Notes under the pieces: generated by a model | Databases searched by the model: none | Seen by the model: the letters and a program-made list of their open reading frames with translations, nothing else | Told to the model about the DNA's origin: nothing | NCBI GenBank assembly: GCA_016785225.1 | Contig: JAFBJZ010000510.1 | Location: forward strand, 2,604,001-2,668,000 | Source of the DNA: Psettodes erumei | Taxonomy: Eukaryota; Chordata; Actinopteri; Pleuronectiformes; Psettodidae | DNA length: 64,000 nucleotides | Direction: 5' to 3' | Program-made: the position numbers and the translations under genes | In this document: piece after piece, positions 13,000 through 22,568 of the stretch | How the letters are laid out: each line of letters starts with the position of its first letter | Numbering within the stretch: the stretch's first letter is position 1

Positions 13000-13196
13000 G
13001 CAGGTGATAAAAGGAGAAGCCGGCTGCTCGATCCCAGCGTGAAGAGGACGCAGGCATACGGGGTTGGAGGGGGATTCGCCACTTTAAGGGAAAATCAGAA
13101 TGAAAGTGCCTCTGTACCACTGACGAGCAGAACTGGAATGATATCTTGACCCCTTTTCCTCGAAGCGACCAAGTTAGCGATGAGCGGGGGGATATA
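13000..13196 (+). other. arhgap5: 5' UTR part of ARHGAP5 exon 2, with an upstream ORF
   Basis: The acceptor at 12999 opens an exon that reads 197 bases before the main ATG. If exon 1 ends at the 7896/7897 donor, an ATG at 7867 reads 10 codons, splices in phase into base 13000 and continues 49 more codons to a TGA at 13147-13149, 47 bases before the main start. A 59-codon upstream ORF would normally lower translation of the main frame. A second AG four bases on (GCAG ending 13003) would break this ORF, so tandem-acceptor use could switch it. The uORF is inferred, not proven. Confidence 0.5.
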
Positions 13197-16100
13197 ATGG
13201 CCAAGAACAAGGATGCTCGCCCCCCGACATTCGCCGTCAGCGTGGTTGGCCTCTCGGGGACGGAGAAGGAGAAGGGAAATTGCGGGGTGGGCAAGTCCTG
13301 CCTGTGCAATCGGTACGTGCGCCCCGATGCGGACAGCTACTACTCGGAGCACACCTCAGTGCTGAGCACAATAGACTTTGGCGGGCGCGTGGTTAACAAT
13401 GACCACTTTTTGTACTGGGGGGACGTGTGCCATCGAGGGGACGACGGGTTGGACTGTAAAATCCAAGTCATCGAGCAAACGGAGTTCATTGACGACCAGA
13501 CGTTTCTCCCGCATCGGAGCACGAACCTGCAGCTGTACACCAAACGGGCGGCGGCGACCAAGCTCCAGTCGGCAGAGAAGCTTATGTACATCTGCACCGA
13601 CCAGCTGGGCTTGGAGCAGGACTTTGACCAGAAGCAGATGCCCGACGGGAAGCTGAACATCGACTGCTTTTTGCTCTGCATCGACGTTAGCAAGGGCTGC
13701 AATAGGAAGTTTGATGACCAAATGAAGTTCGTCAACAGCCTCTACTCTCAAATTGTCAAGTCGAAGAAGCCTATTGTCGTAGCTGCCACGAAATGCGACG
13801 AGTGCGTGGACCAGAACCTGAGGGACCTGCAGGCTTTCGTCGCCAGCAAGAAGAACTTGCTGCTAATCGAGACGTCGGCACGCTCCAACGTCAACGTGGA
13901 GCTCTGCTTCAACACCCTCATCCAGCAGCTGGACAAAGCCAGAGGCAAATCAAAAACTGTGCCATATCTAGAGGCCTATAAAATCCAACGTCAGCTGGTT
14001 GCCTCGGTAACAGATAGATTTGACAAACTGATGGTGCACACGGTGAGAGACTACCACACCACGTGGAAAACCGTGGTCAATAACATGAAGGGCCAAGCAG
14101 ACTACGACGAGTTCATCACCTTAGAGGGCTCGAGGAAAGCGCGCAACATGTTCACAAAGCACATAGCACAACTGAAACAGGAGCACATTAAGAGGAGGAG
14201 GGACGAGTACCTGACAACGCTGCCCAAAACCCTCAACAACCTCCTCAGCAACCTGGAGGAGGTTGAGCACCTCACGTGGCCCGAGGCGCAGGGCGTGATC
14301 CGCAACCGGCCCGATTTCCAGTACTGGTTTGTGGTCCTGGAGCACACGCCGTGGGACGAGACGGACCACATCGACAACAGCGACCGCAGGATTCCCTTTG
14401 ACCTCCTCGACACCCCCGATGGCGAGAGGATTTACCGTAGCCACGTCCAACACCTGCTGTCAGAGAAGAGGAGGGTGGAGATGAAGGAGCGGTTCAAGAA
14501 GACGCTGGACAGGGTTCACTTCATCAGTCCGGGGCAGCCATGGGAGGAAGTCATGTGCTTTGTCATGGAGGACGAGGCCTACAAGTACATCACGGAATCA
14601 GATAGGAGGGATGTTTACTGTAGACACCAGCAGGAAATAGTTGAAAGGGCCAAAGAGGATTTTCAGGAAATGCTTTTCGAGCACGCCGAGCTGTTCTATG
14701 ACTTGGACCTGAACGCCACCCCCAGCTGCGACAAGATGAGCGAAATTCACAGCGTGCTGAACGAGGAGCCCAGATACCGAGCGCTGCAGAAACTCGCCCC
14801 AGATAGAGAGTCGCTCCTGCTCAAACACATCGGCTTTGTTTACCATCCCACTAAGGAGACGTGCCTGAGCGGGCACAACTGTGTCGATCTAAAAGTGGAG
14901 CAGGTCTTAGCAAACAGGCTGGTGCAGCTCGACCACGGACGCTCCAATCTGTACTACAACAGCGCCAACGTGGATAAGATAAACCTCTGCCTCCTGGGAA
15001 GGGAGGGCCTCTCGCAGGAACTGGCCAACGAGATCCGAGCTCAGTCCACGGACGACGAGTACACCCTGGATGGTAAAATATACGAGCTGGAGCTCCTTCC
15101 CGTGGACGTCAACTCCACGCTGCTCTTCAGCCACACGTGGGTCACCACCTTCAAGCCGCACGGCTGCTTTTGCGTCTTCAACTCCATAGAGTCCCTGAAC
15201 TGCATCGGAGACTGTATAGGCCGGATCAGAGCGGAGATAGCGCAGAGCAGGAGAGACAGGTTCGCTCAGCCCCTGCCCTTCATTCTCATCCTGGCAAATC
15301 AGAGAGACAGCGTTTGCAAAAACATACCCATCCTGAGGCACCAGGGCCAGCAGCTGGCAAACAAGTTGCAGTGCACCTTCGTCGACATCCCCTCTGGCGC
15401 CTTCCCACGCAAATTCACAGAGTTCCAGATTAAGCAGGGTCTGCGGGCGGTGCTGGAAGGGCTGAAGCACAACTTTGACGTCCTGGCCCCGCTGCCCTCT
15501 ATCAAAGACATGTCGGAGACGGACCTGAGGATAGTCATGTGCGCTATGTGCTGGGACCCTTTCAGTGTCGACCTCATCCTCTCACCTTTCCTCGACTCGC
15601 ACTGCTGCAGCGCAGGGCAGCCGGGCCAGAGCAACACGCTGATCCTGGACAAGATCATCGGCGACAGCAGGAGGAGGATCCAGGTCACCATCCTGTCGTA
15701 CCACTCTGCTATTGGCGTGCGCAAAGACGAGCTGGTGCACGGCTACATTTTGGTCTATTCTGCCAAACGCAAGGCGTCTATGGCGACCCTGCGGGCGTTC
15801 CTGGCTGAGGTCCAGGACGTGATCCCCGTCCAGATGGTGGCCATCACGGACAGCCAGGCCGACTTCTTTGAGAATGACGCCATCAAGGAGCTGATGACGG
15901 AGGGCGAGCACATTGCCACAGAGATTGCCGCCAAGTTCACGGCGCTTTACTCCCTGTCGCAGTACCACCGGCAGACAGAGGTGTTCACGCCTTTCTTCAA
16001 CGAGGTGCTGGAGAAGAAGCCGAGCATCGAGAGCTCTTTCCTGTTTGACAGCTCGTCGCGCGAGTGCACCACCGCTGCCAGCGAGGACGTCTTCCCCACC

Positions 16101-16932
16101 TCGCCCCACAGCCACTCCCCAGCCTACAACACCTATTACCCAGAGTCGGACGACGATAACGAAGCCCCCCCGCCATACAGTCCGATAGGCGATGACGTCC
16201 AGCTGCTCCCCACGCCCAGCGAGCGGGCCAAGTACCGGATCGACCTCGAGGGCAACGAGTACCCCGTCCACAGCACTCCTGTGGGAGACCACGAACGCAA
16301 CCACAAAGTGCCTCCCCCTGTCCGGCCCAAACCGGTGCTCCCCAAGCCCAACGTCAAAAAGCTGGACCCCAACCTGCTCAAAACCATCGAGGCCGGCATG
16401 CGAAGCAACCGCAGGATGCCAGCGCGGCCCCATGGCGCACGCCGAGGACGCGGAGACGTCGGACAACTATGCAGACCCTGTGGACACCTTGCTGAGGTCC
16501 AGGGGCTTCCACAACGACGACATATACGCCGTGCCCGACGACTCCCACAGCCGTCTGGTCAAGATAAGAAACTCCTTTGGTGGGTTACACGGCCTCCATG
16601 GAGGAGGAGAGGAAGAGAACGGGTTCGACCGGAAGTCACAGGCCGGACGGCGGCCGTCGAAATACAAACACCGCTCTAAGATCCTGTTCAGCAAGACGAA
16701 GGCCTACCAAAGACGATTCCACTCTGATAGCGACGGGGAGGAGTCCGGCCCCGCCACGCAGAAAAAGAAAAAGGGACGAGCCCACCGGGGCAGCGAGGAG
16801 GACCCGCTGCTCTCCCCCGCCGACCCCTGGAAGGGCGGGATAGATAACCCCGCCATCACGTCCGACCCCGAGCAGGAGGACAAGAAGATGAAGAAGAAGA
16901 AGACGCCCAAAACACCAAAGGAACCAAAGAAG
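13197..16932 (+). CDS. arhgap5: ARHGAP5 / p190-B RhoGAP, large first coding exon (apparent frameshift inside)
   Basis: This exon encodes about 1245 of 1507 residues of p190-B RhoGAP, a cytoplasmic GTPase-activating protein for Rho that restrains stress fibres and relays Src and p120RasGAP signals. The start is the ATG at 13197 (A at -3, G at +4); the frame runs open further upstream but without an ATG, and MAKNKDARPP matches the vertebrate N-terminus. Domains by similarity: N-terminal GTPase-like domain (P-loop GNCGVGKS at residues 27-34, TKCD at 198-201, ETSA at 225-228), four FF domains (about 270-545), two pseudoGTPase domains (about 590-945), then a disordered acidic/proline-rich part, two YxxP motifs (NYADP, IYAVP) of the p120RasGAP-docking type, and a lysine-rich stretch. 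Homology passes from one frame to the next at 16428-16431, where one surplus base is needed. The exon ends in phase 0 before GTGAGT. Similarity clearly favours ARHGAP5 over its paralog ARHGAP35. Confidence 0.95.
16428..16431 (+). other. arhgap5: Apparent +1 frameshift in a CCCC run of ARHGAP5
   Basis: Up to residue 1078 (ending MPARP) the frame with codons starting at positions divisible by three matches p190-B. From ATGGCGCAC at 16432 the next frame matches (MAHAED, then SDNYADPVDT). Dropping one C of the run restores colinearity with the family. Read literally, the protein would end after 1160 residues (stop at 16677-16679) with 82 unrelated residues and no RhoGAP domain. Perfect preservation of all downstream exons suggests a sequencing or assembly error, or a very recent allele. 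Confidence 0.85.
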
Positions 16933-17034
16933 GTGAGTGTCGTGTCGTAGCTCTTTTGACAGGGTGGCAGACGGGAAGAGCGCGGCTAGAGTCTGTAAGA
17001 CGCTGAGCTAGAGCTTCAGTGCACTGAAGAGGAC

Positions 17035-17036
<2 letters not shown>

Positions 17037-17066
<30 letters not shown>
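17037..17066 (+). repeat. (GT)n microsatellite
   Basis: Pure GT dinucleotide array about 100 bases after the exon 2 donor. Confidence 0.95.
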
Positions 17067-17067
<1 letters not shown>

Positions 17068-17429
17068 AGCGTGCGAGGGCGTGAGACATGAGCAGATTTC
17101 TAGTTTGTTAATAGCCCCAGGACTCACGGCGAGAATAAACTAATTTGATAATTGATTGATCGGCCCCTCCGCTGACACAGTTTATGAGCGCTCCACACCT
17201 CCGAAGGCTCCAGACAGCCAATAAAAAAAGAGCCGGATAAAAGATGCACTGTTAGCGACAGCGGGGCTCTGTCTGCATAATCTGAGATCAGAGGCTGCGT
17301 CTGTGATAAGACGCCTCCTTATCCTCTCCAAAGGCTCGTCTCAGGCCGCTGAGCTGCATAAGCAACGCACAAACGCCGTGTACACAGGCGTTGGACAATT
17401 CATCACTTTTGTGGAAAAAAAATCCCACG

Positions 17430-17940
17430 TGTACAAATGAAGACGCACATTACCGTGCGTGTACATGCGCACGCATGATGCACGCACGCGCAGCAGCGTG
17501 CTCATTTCTCCCACGTGACCCGCAGGTAAAGATTCAACAACCACCTGCACTGTTAATGCAAACTTGTGTTACATTCAAACTCCATCTGCTGTCCATCAGA
17601 AATGTTTGTAGCAACCGTTCTTGCGCGTTTTCCTGCGGGCCCGAGCGGGACCGCACAGTTGCGCTCTGACGCACGCACAGCGCGGCGGCGCCAATCAGAT
17701 AACGGCGTGCAAATCAGCAGAGAAGCCGCCCCCGGTGCTACGCGGGCGCCGTGAATGCGGGGCATTGTTGGAATATTCAAACTGTCTTTCATAATCTCAG
17801 AGGAGCGCGAAAGATGAGAAGCGGGAGGTACAAAATGGAAGGTGTTTAGTCGCCGTCCCGGCCAATTAGAGGAGCCCCGAGCCGCCGTAGGCATGACAAC
17901 ACTTTGAAGAGCCGAGGAGTGTGGGAAATCAAAGCCGGCG
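17430..17940. promoter_or_regulatory. Intragenic CpG-rich block with CCAAT boxes (possible alternative promoter)
   Basis: CpG density rises sharply over its surroundings (GCGCGG, CGGCGG, GCGGGC, ACGCGGGCGCC). It contains CGCCAATCAG at 17690-17699, an NF-Y-type CCAAT box, and a second CCAAT at 17862-17866 within GGCCAATTAG. It lies 0.6-1.1 kb upstream of the first GAP exon. An alternative start here would give a transcript carrying only the RhoGAP exons. It may equally be an enhancer or simply a GC-rich intron. Confidence 0.35.
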
Positions 17941-17941
17941 C

Positions 17942-18538
17942 GGCACCTCGTTTCTCCTCCTCGCTTCAATAATGGTTTTGTCCCATGTTGTCTTCCTCCA
18001 CATGAACCTCCCTTTGCTGCCTTCACCTCTCTCTTCCTTCATCCCACTAACTTTCTCTCTCATCTATCCCCCTCCTCCTCCTCCTCCTCCTCTTCTCCTC
18101 TGATCTGTTCCGCCTCCTCCTCCATATCTGCTCTCCCTTGTGTTACTCTCAATTCTACTCTTTCATTCCTTTCCCCTTTTCTTTCTGTCTCTTTAAACCT
18201 TATCTCTCCTTGACTTCCCCGTCTCCCTTCTTCTTCACCTTATCATCCCCACCTACTCTCCTCTCTCTCTCTCTTTTCTTCTCTAAACTTGCTATTTCCT
18301 CTTTTCTTTATTTTGACTTCCCTTTTCCTACTTGTTCTTTCATCCCTCTATATTTCCTCTTCCCCTTTTCTCCCTCTCACTGGCTTCGTTTTCCCCTCCG
18401 TCTGTTCTCCTCGTATATCTTCCCTTTGTCCTCCCCTCCTTCTTTCCTTACCTTTCTTATTCCCTCCGTCCTGTTCTTTCCATCCGTCTCGGTTCTCGCC
18501 TCATCTCATTCTCCTCTCTATTCTCCCCGCCTTTTCAG
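17942..18538 (+). repeat. Long polypyrimidine (C/T) tract ending at a splice acceptor
   Basis: For about 590 bases the plus strand is overwhelmingly C and T, with a (CCT)n run near 18069-18092 and only scattered purines. The lack of purines explains the long but meaningless open frames seen here. It runs directly into the acceptor of the next ARHGAP5 exon. Such tracts can bind PTB-type proteins and form triplex DNA. Confidence 0.9.
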
Positions 18539-18692
18539 CCGAAATCCTCCAAGCCCCCCAAGCCCCTGTACCCCCCAACCCGACGAACCTGGGAGAGCAA
18601 CTACTTTGGCGTTCCCCTGGAGAGCCTGGTGACCCTGGAGCGACCCATCCCGCTCTTCATCGAGAAATGCGTGGATTACATCGAGCGCACAG
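18539..18692 (+). CDS. arhgap5: ARHGAP5 exon 3 (linker and start of the RhoGAP domain)
   Basis: This 154-base exon enters in phase 0 after CTTTTCAG and leaves in phase 1 before GTGAGT. It encodes a proline/lysine linker (PKSSKPPKPL), then TRRTWESNYFGVPLESLV and IPLFIEKCVDYIERTG. The WESNYFGVPL motif marks the beginning of the p190-type RhoGAP domain, and the FIEKC helix precedes the catalytic loop. The exon corresponds to about residues 1246-1296 of the predicted protein and matches p190-B in length and phase. Confidence 0.95.
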
Positions 18693-19340
18693 GTGAGTCC
18701 CGGTGCTGTCGCTCCCTCCTGCTGCTGCCGGAGCGTTCAGGTGCGGCCAGGCTCTACTGCTGTGTTTGTACGTACACTTTGGAGCATTGCGGATGCGGGG
18801 CGGCGTGAAAATTCTTCTGCGAATATAAATTCTGAGGAGATTCACTTGTCGGCTCGGAAGTCATCTGCCGAACACGTACTGTCTGCTGCGTCGGCCTGCC
18901 TGCCAGTCAGCACTGGACGCTTTCGGTTGGACGAGCTTCGTCGGCGTGCCGTTTGATGTGTGGCCAAACCAAAGAATTGCTGGAATGACGACAGGATAAG
19001 ATGGAATAAAATGAGCGGGATAAGAGAAAACGGAGAGCTCCGCAGATGCAAAAAGCTTTGGGAATGCCTGCTCACCGCTGAGGTGTCTTATCATTGTTAG
19101 ACCTTAGTTGTGGCAGAAAGCACAACCTGAATAATTGCAGGAAAAAGAGTTTTTTGCCTCCGGCTTCTCAAACATGCTGCTTTTGGTTGTTTCAGTGTTA
19201 ATCGAACATCGTAGGTGTTTGTCGCTAGTTTTTAATTCAACTCGAATAATCAGGAGAATAATTGACAGGTTTGTTGATCATCAAAGTGATTGTGGCTGAG
19301 AGTAACAGTCTGAGCTGACTGTAATACTGTTACTCTCATC

Positions 19341-19342
19341 AT

Positions 19343-19373
<31 letters not shown>

Positions 19374-19380
19374 AGCAGCC
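19341..19380 (+). repeat. Compound (ATC)n(AGC)n trinucleotide repeat
   Basis: Eight or so CAT/ATC units pass directly into several CAG/AGC units. Confidence 0.85.
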
Positions 19381-20673
19381 AGCCTCAAGGTCAATGGTTG
19401 CACCTTCAGTGGTTTTAAAGAGTTTTAAAAAAAAAAGCTTGAGACAAAGCTTTTGTAAACCTTAGGGAAAACATCAAGTCGTGCTTTGGTTTGCTTGATG
19501 TTGAAAGGTTGTTTTTTTTTTAAACACATCAAAGTACTGATGAAATGCCCTTGAGCAAGGCACACCCCCCCCATCAACTCCCTAGACTTCGGCACTTGTG
19601 TCAGAAGAGCGGGCGTGCTCAGAGGAGCTCAGTCTGTGTATAAATAAAGGTTTAAAAGAGGTGGCGGGCCTGTTCGGGCACGATGACTGCCACCGTGCGG
19701 TGACGCACACACTGGTGCATGCTGGGTATGTGTTTGGCTTCCTGTCCAGCTGCCATACAAAGAAGATTCCTCTCACGGATAGGTCGGGTAGATATTTATA
19801 CACCGTGTGGTGCTGCTATAATGACCACATACTGTTGTTTCTCAGTCACTGATGACCAGAACATACAGGAACCACAGAGAAACGGCTTCCACAGGCTGAA
19901 GCCTCAAGTACTGATGAGCTCCTCTTACACGTGAACAACAGCAGGACTCTGGTCTGATCAGGAACAGTCTGTTTGGAAGAGCAGCAGTCACAAAACCAGT
20001 TCTTCAGAAGGGGAACAGGGTGAAAAGGCTAAAGCTCACAAATACTGGAGAGAGGATCAGTGGAGAAGCTGCTTCAAAAAAAAGCCAAAGCATTATTTTT
20101 TTCCCCTTCTGCCCACTGAAATAAATATTTCATAAGCATATTGAATATTTTAGGCGTTTATTGCATCATATGTTCAGTACACTCTTCCATGTTAGTAGTT
20201 GTGAATGAAGCTCTGAGAAGCAAACGTGTCTCCTGCTGGGTGTGACCTCAGTCCCATTCTTGAAATTATGCAATGATGTAGAGTTTCCTGTCATGTTAAT
20301 CCGCCCACCCCGGGTCAGAGAATGGTGTTCAGGCGTTCAGATCTTGTTTTTGCAGTCGTGGGAGCCTCCTCACCTCCAGCACAAGACTGAAAACACGCCT
20401 CTCATCACCTCCTCCTCCTCCACGTGAAGCCATATGTGCAGCAAATGTATAGTACGCACATTAAGAGGAGGTATTTCCTGTCCTGCCGCCCGTATCCACA
20501 GCCAGCCAGCGCTCGCTTCTGCAGTGAAGGTAGCGTTTGTGTCTGGGCTCTTTTTTCATGGCGGAGCTGTTAATTCCTGTCCTGAAAATCCCTTCCGAAT
20601 ATGTTTTGATATTGGGCTGAATCTACATGAGCCCGCTGGTGGCTGCCAACCAAATTTAGGATTAATCCCAGCG

Positions 20674-20674
<1 letters not shown>

Positions 20675-20742
<68 letters not shown>

Positions 20743-20743
20743 C
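20675..20743 (+). repeat. (TG)n array ending in (CG)n
   Basis: About 31 TG units followed by CGCGCGC. Alternating purine/pyrimidine with a CG end is the classical Z-DNA-forming composition. Confidence 0.95.
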
Positions 20744-21211
20744 ACGCTGATGGCTGCCAGCTGACAGCAGTGTATCGGAGATTTCATGGCCAGTGCCGTG
20801 AAACCCTCTAAGTCCAGACGGTCTGTTGAGTGGATTTAACAGCACCCTTCTTTTTTTGGAATATCATTTCTCAGCAGGCGCAGCAACAACATCTTTGTGC
20901 TTTTTTTTTCTCTTTTTAAGCTCTGCTGTTGTGTAACGCGTTTCAGATCCAGACAACTTGATGAGACCTTTCAGGTTGTTTCCTTTTCAGGGACCGAGGT
21001 GGGGGCTTAGACAGCCCGTTTGCTTTGGCACGGGTTTAATCTGCGTACAGCCTATTTTCCTATTTTATTTTGCGTCCTGTTGTGTTGAGTTGTGAGTGAT
21101 TGTGTGTGTTGGTGTGAGAGAGAGCCCAGTTGGAAAAAAATGGATGAAAGCCCCTCCACCCTGCTAATGTCTGCTGAGATGAAGATGCAGAATGTCTGCT
21201 GCTGCTCGGGC

Positions 21212-21239
21212 TGACCTCTGACCTCTGACCTCTGACCTC
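21212..21239 (-). promoter_or_regulatory. Tandem DR1 array of four nuclear-receptor half-sites
   Basis: TGACCT occurs four times with a period of seven bases (one C between copies). On the minus strand this is AGGTCA repeated with 1-base spacing. It is either a small heptamer tandem repeat or a multivalent DR1 site for HNF4, COUP-TF or PPAR/RXR. Confidence 0.4.
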
Positions 21240-22518
21240 TGAGCAGCGGAGGAGGAAAGGGACTCTCCCATTGGGAATTATTAAAACATCACTATTATAT
21301 TGTGTTATTGTTGCTGTTTACAGGAGTTGGGCTGCTAACAATCCTTGTTTTCATTGTTGATAAATCAGAGGTTGAGTTGTTTGTTGTGCTACATGTGAGA
21401 AACGTCTTGTTCTGACGTTCAGTTCATCATCCTGCAGGGCGGCAGATGATGTTCCTGAGCCTCATCTGTGGCTGAAGGTGGAGCGGCTGTTTGTTTCACC
21501 CCGACAGAACAGTATGCGCAGTTCCGGGCTCCAGCCGGGAGAGGTGATGACGGCTATTTGTGGCGCGTGCGGTTCCAGAGCGTTGCGCTGTGCGCGAGAT
21601 GTGCGAGACGTGTGGCTGTGAATGTGACAGACCCCGAGCAAACGTGAAACCACCTTTTTATTTGGAGGGTTGCTGGAAGCCACACATCCGCTCTTCTGAC
21701 TCCTTGTCTTTTTCTCAGGAATGATCTAATTATGTTTACGTCTGTGTCAGGAGGTTTTTTTTTTGGTTGAGCGTGCAGCGGGCGCCTGTTAAAAAACGGG
21801 ACAGTGGTCATCGAGAGAGATCTGATGGTTATCCTTTTTAGTGCGTTCGAATAATGATGCAACTAGCGAGCCGGTGAAGGTTTGTGGATTTAAGGAAGGT
21901 TTCTGAGACGGGCCGGTGGCCTTGAAAATCACGTTAGTAGTCATGCCTCAGGTCTGAGCTCCAAATCCAGAGCAACTGGCTTCACGTGATTCCAAATTAA
22001 GCCCAGACATCCATCATGTGTTCCTTACTCTTATCCCAGAAAGTGACGGCTGTGAGTCTGCTTTGGATTTCACAGGAGAAAGACCCAGAGAAAGCTTTAA
22101 CCTTGAATTTGGTGGCCAAGGTGACATTTGCTTACAAGTATGACCTTGTTGAGAAAGCTCAGGGAGGTAATCTGATTGATGTCCTGCTGCCGCGTGTAAA
22201 GATCCACTGAGTAATTGGGGCTGGAGACTCTGCTGACACACAGGCGTGCAGCATCTTTTTGGTTTTGTCCTTCAACCGTCCGCGCGTGATCGCGTTTCCC
22301 CTGCACAGTCCTGGGTTCACGGTTAGATGCTGTAGAACGTGCGAGGAGACGTGTAAGCGTTTGTCCTGGAATCAGTGATGTGCTCGCTGTGTGGAGTAGG
22401 TAAGTCGTCTGTCATGTTGTCATCAGGCGGGAATGTGCTGAGACAGCAGCTCACGTAGGAGAGTCTGGAGAGAGCGAGGGCTCATCACAGCGTCGTCATA
22501 GACGCAGGCACGCACATG

Positions 22519-22519
<1 letters not shown>

Positions 22520-22563
<44 letters not shown>

Positions 22564-22568
22564 CGTGT
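22520..22568 (+). repeat. (GT)n microsatellite
   Basis: About 20 GT units followed by GTGCGTGCGTGTG. Confidence 0.95.

Larger units (their letters stand above)
16933..18538 (+). other. arhgap5: ARHGAP5 intron 2 (phase 0)
   Basis: The donor is AAG|GTGAGT at 16933 and the acceptor is CTTTTCAG ending at 18538. It contains a (GT)n array at 17037-17066, a CpG-rich CCAAT-bearing block at about 17430-17940 and a roughly 590-base pyrimidine-rich stretch that runs into the acceptor. Confidence 0.9.

Noticed and set aside
13146..13196. 17-codon N-terminal extension of ARHGAP5
   Set aside because: It would begin at TTG. The ATG at 13197 has a good Kozak context and matches the family N-terminus.
15582..16466. 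294-codon open frame on the minus strand within the ARHGAP5 exon
   Set aside because: It is the antisense shadow of a GC-rich, codon-biased exon. It has no domain similarity, and the plus strand is clearly p190-B.
18138..18632. Overlapping long plus-strand open frames (up to 164 codons) rich in Ser, Pro, Phe and Leu
   Set aside because: Caused by the purine-poor tract, which cannot make stop codons. Only the portion from 18539 in one frame is the real exon.
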